This document shows, in pieces, positions 58,105 through 64,000 of a stretch of DNA of 64,000 bases. This DNA is from Ceraceosorus guamensis. Taxonomy: Eukaryota > Basidiomycota > Exobasidiomycetes > Ceraceosorales > Ceraceosoraceae. The stretch spans positions 441,544 through 505,543 of the forward strand of contig NW_020289999.1 of assembly GCF_003144195.1 (NCBI RefSeq), read 5' to 3'. How positions within the stretch are numbered: the first letter of the stretch is position 1; each line of letters begins with the position of its first letter. The notes under the pieces were generated by a model. That model was not told the DNA's origin and did no database searches. It saw nothing but the letters and a program-made list of their open reading frames with translations. The position numbers were made by a program, and so were the translations under genes.

Positions 58105-60868
58105 ATGAGCACGACTGCCACTTCGGCAATGCAGCCCCTGCGGGTCTTGCTGCTGGGATCCGGGGGCCGCGAACATGCTATTGCGCATCATCTCCTCCGC
58201 TCTCCGATCGTCGAGCATGTCTTTGTTGCTCCTGGAAATGGAGGGACTGGCCTGGACGGTAGATGCAGCAATTTGGATGTCTATGCCGGTCCCAAAGATG
58301 GCTTCGCTGCTATCACTACCTGGGCTAAGCTGAACAATGTGAGTGTGCAAGTTGCTGGTGCTGGTGCTGCGAAGCGCTAGCTGGGCACCACTAATGTAGA
58401 CTCCCCAACTCGCAGATCAATCTGTGCATTCCAGGTCCAGAGCAGCCCTTGGTAGATGGTGTGGAGGGTGCTTTCCGAGCGAGTGAGTCTTTTGCTTGAG
58501 CAGCACCACCTACATGTTCATACGAAATCTCATAGTTGAGCCCACCTTCATACAGTTGGCGTGCCCGTCTTTGGGCCCTCTCCAGTGGCCGCGCAAATGG
58601 AGGGTTCAAAGACATTTGCAAAGGCTTTCATGGCCAAGCACAATATTCCCACAGCAGCCTTCGCAGTGTTCAACGAAGCCTCGATCGTCGATGCTCGCAA
58701 CTTTGTCGCCTCGTGCGGTGGTCCGACCAAGGTGGTGCTGAAAGCTAGCGGTCTGGCTGCAGGCAAAGGCGTGCTCCTTCCCGAAAATGAAGCCGAATTT
58801 GAACAAGGACTTCAGGATATACTCGTGAACAAGGTCTTTGGCGCTGCAGGCGCGGAGCTCGTCATCGAGGCAAGGCTGTCCGGCCCCGAACTCTCTATCC
58901 TCACATTCGCAGATGGATACAGCACGTACAGCTTGCCCTGCTGTCAAGATCACAAACGTATCGGCGAAGGCGATATTGGGCCCAACACCGGCGGAATGGG
59001 TGCCTACACTCCTGCCCCGGAGGGTCTTGTTCCTGGGATGACAGAGAGAATAGAACAGGAGGTTATTGCGCCGACTATCGCAGGAATGCGAAAGGATGGT
59101 ACGTGACCCAGCTCTAAATGATTGCAAGGCGAATTACTGATACTCTTGTGCGTTGCTTCAAAGGCTTTCCTTTCGTTGGGCTGCTCTTCACAGGCATCAT
59201 GCTGGACGAAAAGGGCCCTCAAGTGCTCGAGTACAACGTGCGCTTTGGCGATCCTGAAACAGAGGCTGCTCTGGAATTGATCGACACCAGCGCAGGCGGC
59301 GCTGGGCTCGCGGAGCTGGTTTTGGCATGCGCAGAGAGGCGCCTGGACTCCGTCGTGCCCAGAACAAAGCAAGCCGCAGCTGTCAGTGTCGTGTTGGCAT
59401 CGGGCGGCTATCCGGGGAAGTACCCTGTCGGCGTGCCCATCACGATAGGTACATTGCCGGCAGGCGTCACCGTCTATCACGCTGGTACGAAGATTGATCA
59501 AAATGGCCAGCTGGTCACAGCCGGTGGTCGCGTTCTGGTCGTTAGCGCCTCGGGGCCTGACCTCGAGGCCGCAGTTGCATTGGCGTACAAGGGCACTGAA
59601 AGCATCAAGTTCGAAGGCATGGTTCTGCGGAGAGACATTGCTCACAGAGCTCTGAATAGTGCTGTCGCGAAAGCTGGGGGACTTACCTATGCAGGCGCCG
59701 GGGTTGATGTGGATGCCGGGAATGCTCTCGTAGAAGCCATCAAGCCAGCTGCAAAGAGCACCAAAAGAGTCGGATGCGACGCTAGTCTGGGCGGCTTTGG
59801 CGGTGTCTTTGACTTGAAGGCATGCGGCTTCCGGGATCCTGTGCTTGTGTCAGGAACTGATGGCGTTGGAACCAAGCTCCGCGTAGCGCTTGACGCGGGC
59901 AAGCACGATACGGTCGGTGAGTGGGGACAACAGAGGCAGGACTTGCCTGCGCCGCCTCCACACTGATGAGTGACTTGCTGCCGGCTCCAGGCATCGACCT
60001 CGTTGCGATGTCGGTGAACGATCTCTTGGTGCAAGGAGCCGCTCCTCTGTACTTTCTGGACTACTTTGCCTGCTCCAAGCTCGCAGTGCCGATCGCTGCA
60101 GCAGTTATCACGGGTGTCGCAACTGGCTGCAGACAGGCACGCTGCGGACTGATCGGAGGCGAAACGGCTGAGATGCCTGGCATGTATGCTGCAGACGACT
60201 ACGACTTAGCTGGGTTCGCTGTAGGCGCTGTAGAGCGACAGCAGCTGCTTCCCCGGGTGAGCGAAGTCAAGATAGGAGACGTCTTGCTCGGCCTGCCATC
60301 GTCCGGCCTACACTCCAACGGCTTCTCTTTAGTCAGGAAAATTCTCGCGCGGGCTGGTGGTCTCACTGCTCTACATGCACCTGCTCCTTTCGCCTCCGCA
60401 TCCAGGCACAAGACTTTGGCGGACGCGCTGTTGGAGCCTACCAGAATCTACGTCGAGTCCTTGTCACCTTTGCTTGGCCTTTCTGACGGCAAGACAGGTT
60501 CTGCTCAACCTCAGGCGCATGCGGCCTGGAAGGGGCTACGAGCGCTTTCTCACATCACAGGTGGAGGCTTTACGGACAACATTCCTCGGATCTTGCCTGA
60601 GCATCTCGGCGCCACTATCGATGTCAGCACGTGGTCGCAGCCCCCTCTTTTCGCCTGGTTGCAGAAGATTGGAGAGGTGCGAGCAGCAGAAATGTGTCGC
60701 ACCTTTAACAATGGTGTCGGAATGGTGCTCGTGGTCGAAGCGAGCGCAGTGAAAGAGACCATTGAGGCATTGAAGCTGGGCGGGGAAGAACACGTCATCC
60801 AGATGGGGTCCATTGAGGAAGGAGCTGGCATTAGATATCGCGGGTTCGAGAGTTGGGCGCTTTCTTAG
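58105..60868 (+). CDS. ADE5,7: Bifunctional GAR synthetase / AIR synthetase
   Basis: Cytosolic enzyme carrying steps two and five of de novo purine synthesis: phosphoribosylamine plus glycine to GAR (N-terminal half), and FGAM to AIR (C-terminal half). Five exons, 58105-58338, 58416-58482, 58556-59098, 59164-59916, 59991-60868, giving 824 codons, near the usual fungal length. GARS marks: [65 protein letters not shown] marks from about residue 445: [25 protein letters not shown], the [21 protein letters not shown] run joined across the last intron, [12 protein letters not shown] and [12 protein letters not shown]. The fusion is standard in fungi. The ATG at 58105 directly precedes the Rossmann-type strand. 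Confidence 0.97.
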
Positions 60869-61419
60869 ATATCAATCGTCGCAATCGATTGATAAGCTCT
60901 CATCGTACTGAGCATTGTGAAGGATCGATGTACAGGTGCTTCGCAATGAGCATTGTAAGGACTTGATCAATGGGAGCCGTCACAAAAGCAGGTTGTGGCT
61001 AGTGCAGCCTCTTTCAAGCCCAATCTCATTCCTATTACCACTAACGCCAGGCCGAACATGGATGGATTCATTGATACCAGGGCACTGGGGAGCCGACCCT
61101 CTGCAGACCGCGAGCGGGCACTTTTTGATTCGCATTGCCGGTCACGTGTTTGACTTAAAGCACGGAATGATGGGCGCTTCCAGCTGCATGCTGGGCGAAT
61201 GACACACCCAACACTGCCTGCTAGCTGTGCTTTCATCGTCCATCCAATGATATCGTTTCGACTGCCCATCAGGCTCTGACTTGACTGGAAGACGCCTGCG
61301 CTGAGTCACATACCCAAGCTCCATACGCATCAAAGTACTAAGTCCTTGCCCCAGACCAATCTCCCAATCGAGCTCGAAGACATCAGACGCACAAGCGAGG
61401 ACGAGCGACTTTCAGCACA
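60869..61419. other. ADE5,7 / Scy1-like spacer
   Basis: Region of 551 bp between same-strand genes. It should hold the ADE5,7 3' end and the promoter of the next gene. No other signal is seen. Confidence 0.5.
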
Positions 61420-64000
61420 ATGGCTTCCTTTCTTTCGCAAGCGTCCTCGTACTTGTACGTTTGAGAGCATGCAGATGTTGGCCATGATACATTAGAGCTT
61501 ACACATTTCAGTACCTATATTGCGAGCTTTGCAGCGGCCGCACGAACATCAGTGCCAACTATACAGTTGACGAGAAGATTCCGGCAGTCTACGCAGGCCT
61601 ATGGAAGATACAAAGAGCTCATCGCAGTGGATCAGCACCAGCAAATGGAGCTGGTCCAAGCAGCTCTGCTGGCGGTGCCACATCGGATGGCAGGACGACT
61701 GTCAGCATTTGGACGCACACGTTCACAAGCCGGGGCGGGGAGCGGCAGGCGATCGCAGAGACGTTGAAGAAAGAGGTGAGAGGTGAAGTGATTGGCTGTC
61801 GGCTAGGTGCTTGGAGACCTGCGCTAGCCTTGTGCGTCCAAATCGCATGGCGAACGTTAACGACATCCTTCCTACGCCACCAGGCCTCCTCACTGACTCG
61901 CTTGAGGCATCCATGCGTTCTCGAGACGCAAGAGCCGTTGGAGGAAACGAGGAACGAGCTGATTTTTGCAACGGAACCGGTGCTCGCGCCTTTGTCGGAA
62001 GCACTGATGGCCAGCGAATCATCAGGAAGAGCATCGGATAATGTGCAGCTAGATGAGGTGGAGATTCAGAAGGGCTTGCTGCAGGTGGCTCGGGGGCTGG
62101 AGTTCCTGCACTCCGCGAAGATGATTCACGGCAACCTAACCCCTGATGCAATTCTGATCAACGCCAAGGTGAGAGGGCTCGGCACGTCTGTTTCACTGCT
62201 CTAGGCTGCTGACTGTCAATCGCGTCGCCTCGAACAGGGCGACTGGAAGCTTGGAGGTTTCTCCTTCTTGACCCCTGTGATGCGACCAGACGGAACGCCG
62301 AGCCCTTGCATTCTCGACTATGATCCATCTCTGCCTCCTCAACTGTCACGAGACTTCAATTTCGTTGCGCCTGAGTACGCTTTGGACGACAAGCTCGATT
62401 CAGGCAACGACATGTACTCGCTCGGGTGCGTGGTGTACGCCATTCACAACAGGGGAGATCCTCCATTTCGAAATCGGAACGCTGTTGCGAACATCAGAAG
62501 CAATGCAGATCGCTTGGGCAGCATCATTGGCAGTGCAAGCTGGGCAAAAATGGGCAAGGATGTTCTAGGTGAGATCGAGCACGCCATTCTTAGTCGAAAC
62601 ATCTATGCTGACATTCAAGCTACTGTTCGCAGGCCTCTTGGCATCACTTTTGACGCGGTTTCCGGGCGGCAGGCCGAGTGCAGCAGACTTTCAAAATTCC
62701 GAGTGCGTGCTAGTGTCTACCTCTTCAGCTTGCTTCAGCTTGCTCACCACAGCACAACTCTTGCGTGTGCTTGGTACAGATATTTCAAGTGAGTACTAGG
62801 CATGAGTGAATGTAGCAAGCCGCCTTGCTCAGTCAAGAGACCCTGCCCCCTAAAGCAATGTTCTGGTGCGAACTCTCAAGGTGAGGCACAGCACAAATCG
62901 GATTGATGCACGAAGCCAGCACTAGGCCTGACCAATCACACCTTATTTGTGTAGTTTATGGAGCGTGACAATTTTGCTGGAAGGTCACGCGAGGAGCGCG
63001 TTCAATTCTTGAAGGGCTTGCTCAAGATTTTAGAGCAATTCAGCCAGCGGCTTCAACGGCGCAAGGTGCTGCCGGCTGTAAGTCTCTTTGGATCCAAGCG
63101 TGCTCAGCCACTGTTCGCTGATTCCTCGTGGTGTACAGTTGCTGGAGTTGATGAACGACAGATCTCTGCTGCCTTTCATTTTGGTGAGGCCGAGAATGTA
63201 CGAGGCTGTCTTCCTTGCGGTTTGGTTCTGCTTCGCTGACGGTCTACTGGCGCCTCTTGGCTCAGCCCAACGTCTTCGTCATCAGCACAAACCTGAGCTC
63301 GATCGAGTTCACAAACAACGTGCTGCCCAAGTTGAAGCCGCTTTTCTCCCTGCAAGATCCTCCTCAAAATCAGTGTGAGTGAGACCGTGTGCGCATACCG
63401 ACACCTCTTTCGCTAACGCCTTGCGGCCTCAAGTGATTCTGCTTGACCAAATGGAACTCTTCGTCTCGAAGACGAGCCCACCGGTGTTCCGAGAAGGTGC
63501 GTGGGAGATCCCACATCGAGAGTCGCCGGCTGCTGACGTCACCAGGAGGTCCCCTATTTCCCCTGCTAACAGAAGTAACTCCTCTGCTGTACTCGACTCT
63601 CGAAGCGGAGCAAGTGATTGTGCAAGAGCGCGCATTGCAGGCGGTCCCGCGACTTTGCCAAGTATTGGAGTACGCACACGTGAAGGAGGTCACCTATCCA
63701 GCACTCGTCAAGCTATTCGTTGGCACTCGCACGCTGTCCTGCAAGATCCAGACTCTGATGTGCTTCCACAGCATGATAGAGATCCTCGACAAGCACACGA
63801 TCACCGAGAAGCTGGTGCCGGTCCTTGCCCGAGTCAAGACCCGAGAGCCAAGTGTCATGGTGAGTGCGAATTTGAGCACGGGAGGTCTTGATTCTGTCAG
63901 TCTAAATACCTGGGCCCGTTGTCTGCAGATCGCAATACTTGCTGTCGATGAAGCAATGTCCAAGAAGCTAGACCGCGAAACGCTCGCCGTCCACATCATC
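61420..64000 (+). CDS. Scy1/SCYL2-like pseudokinase, 5' part
   Basis: N-terminal kinase-like domain plus HEAT repeats; the family acts in clathrin-linked Golgi-endosome traffic. Thirteen exons fall in the window: 61420-61454, 61535-61775, 61884-62168, 62238-62568, 62633-62702, 62780-62788, 62856-62880, 62955-63077, 63139-63183, 63266-63374, 63434-63496, 63573-63859 and 63929 onward, open at the edge (565 codons so far). RLRHPCVLETQEPLEETRNE, HGNLTPDAILIN (no HRD aspartate), KLGGFSF (no DFG) and FVAPEYA show a dead kinase fold. LLELMNDRSLLPFIL and later helices begin the HEAT part. Exon 6 is only 9 nt and exon 7 only 25 nt. The first acceptor (GCAG at 61531-61534) was chosen because it yields RTNISANYTV, as in relatives. 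The gene is cut by the window end. Confidence 0.88.

Noticed and set aside
1-64000. Search for transposons, LTR or virus-like elements, rRNA, tRNA and CRISPR-like arrays
   Set aside because: No reverse transcriptase, integrase, transposase or capsid motifs, no long terminal or direct repeats, and no evenly spaced repeat arrays were seen.

Overview
The window is nuclear DNA of a fungus, very probably a basidiomycete and plausibly a smut-related Ustilaginomycotina species. The evidence is short GT-AG introns (mostly 50-110 nt, nearly always with GTGAGT-type donors), fungal gene content (PalI/Rim9, HapX, fused ADE5,7, Zn2Cys6 regulator), and gene-poor spacers carrying a recurrent ATTCGTGATT-type heptamer motif. 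The species assignment is inference; no rRNA or mating gene is present to fix it. I spliced the genes by hand: donors and acceptors were chosen so that exon phases close and family motifs are restored across junctions.

Layout, left to right: INO80 ATPase (-, complete, stop codon at base 3); HapX iron regulator (-); GH92 alpha-mannosidase (-); divergent BUD32/KEOPS kinase (+); PalI/Rim9 pH-sensing membrane protein (+); RSM22/METTL17 mitoribosome assembly factor (+); Zn2Cys6 regulator (-); a 4.2 kb spacer; a bacterial-type (family I.5-like) lipase (-); AN1 zinc-finger protein (-); CDK11/PITSLRE kinase (+); an unrecognised 648-aa protein (-); a TBL1/Sif2-like LisH-WD40 corepressor subunit (-); a 2.7 kb spacer; TMEM115-like Golgi membrane protein (+); an 81-aa three-exon protein missed by simple ORF calling (-); a Sel1-repeat, probably mitochondrial, protein (+); a 700-aa disordered protein (-); a 3.4 kb spacer; bifunctional purine enzyme ADE5,7 (+); and the 5' part of a Scy1/SCYL2-like pseudokinase (+) that runs off the right edge.

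The genes do not form a pathway cluster. It is an ordinary housekeeping and regulatory neighbourhood: chromatin and transcription (INO80, TBL1-like, CDK11, HapX, Zn2Cys6), mitochondrial translation (RSM22), tRNA modification (BUD32), membrane traffic (TMEM115, Scy1-like), pH and iron response (PalI, HapX) and purine synthesis. Several neighbours are convergent with only 230-460 bp between stops, while divergent pairs are separated by 0.5-2.7 kb spacers rich in CAG, GGCT and CAGCCAGG microsatellites and alternating purine-pyrimidine tracts. I saw no tRNA or rRNA, no transposon, LTR or virus-like element, and no CRISPR array.

Items most worth a second look: the 81-aa gene, the zinc-site lipase, the putative GATA-factor site and long ATG-led ORF upstream of hapX, the dispersed heptamer motif, the 9-nt micro-exon of the Scy1-like gene, two stop-free 3n introns, and the hidden C-terminal exons of CDK11.
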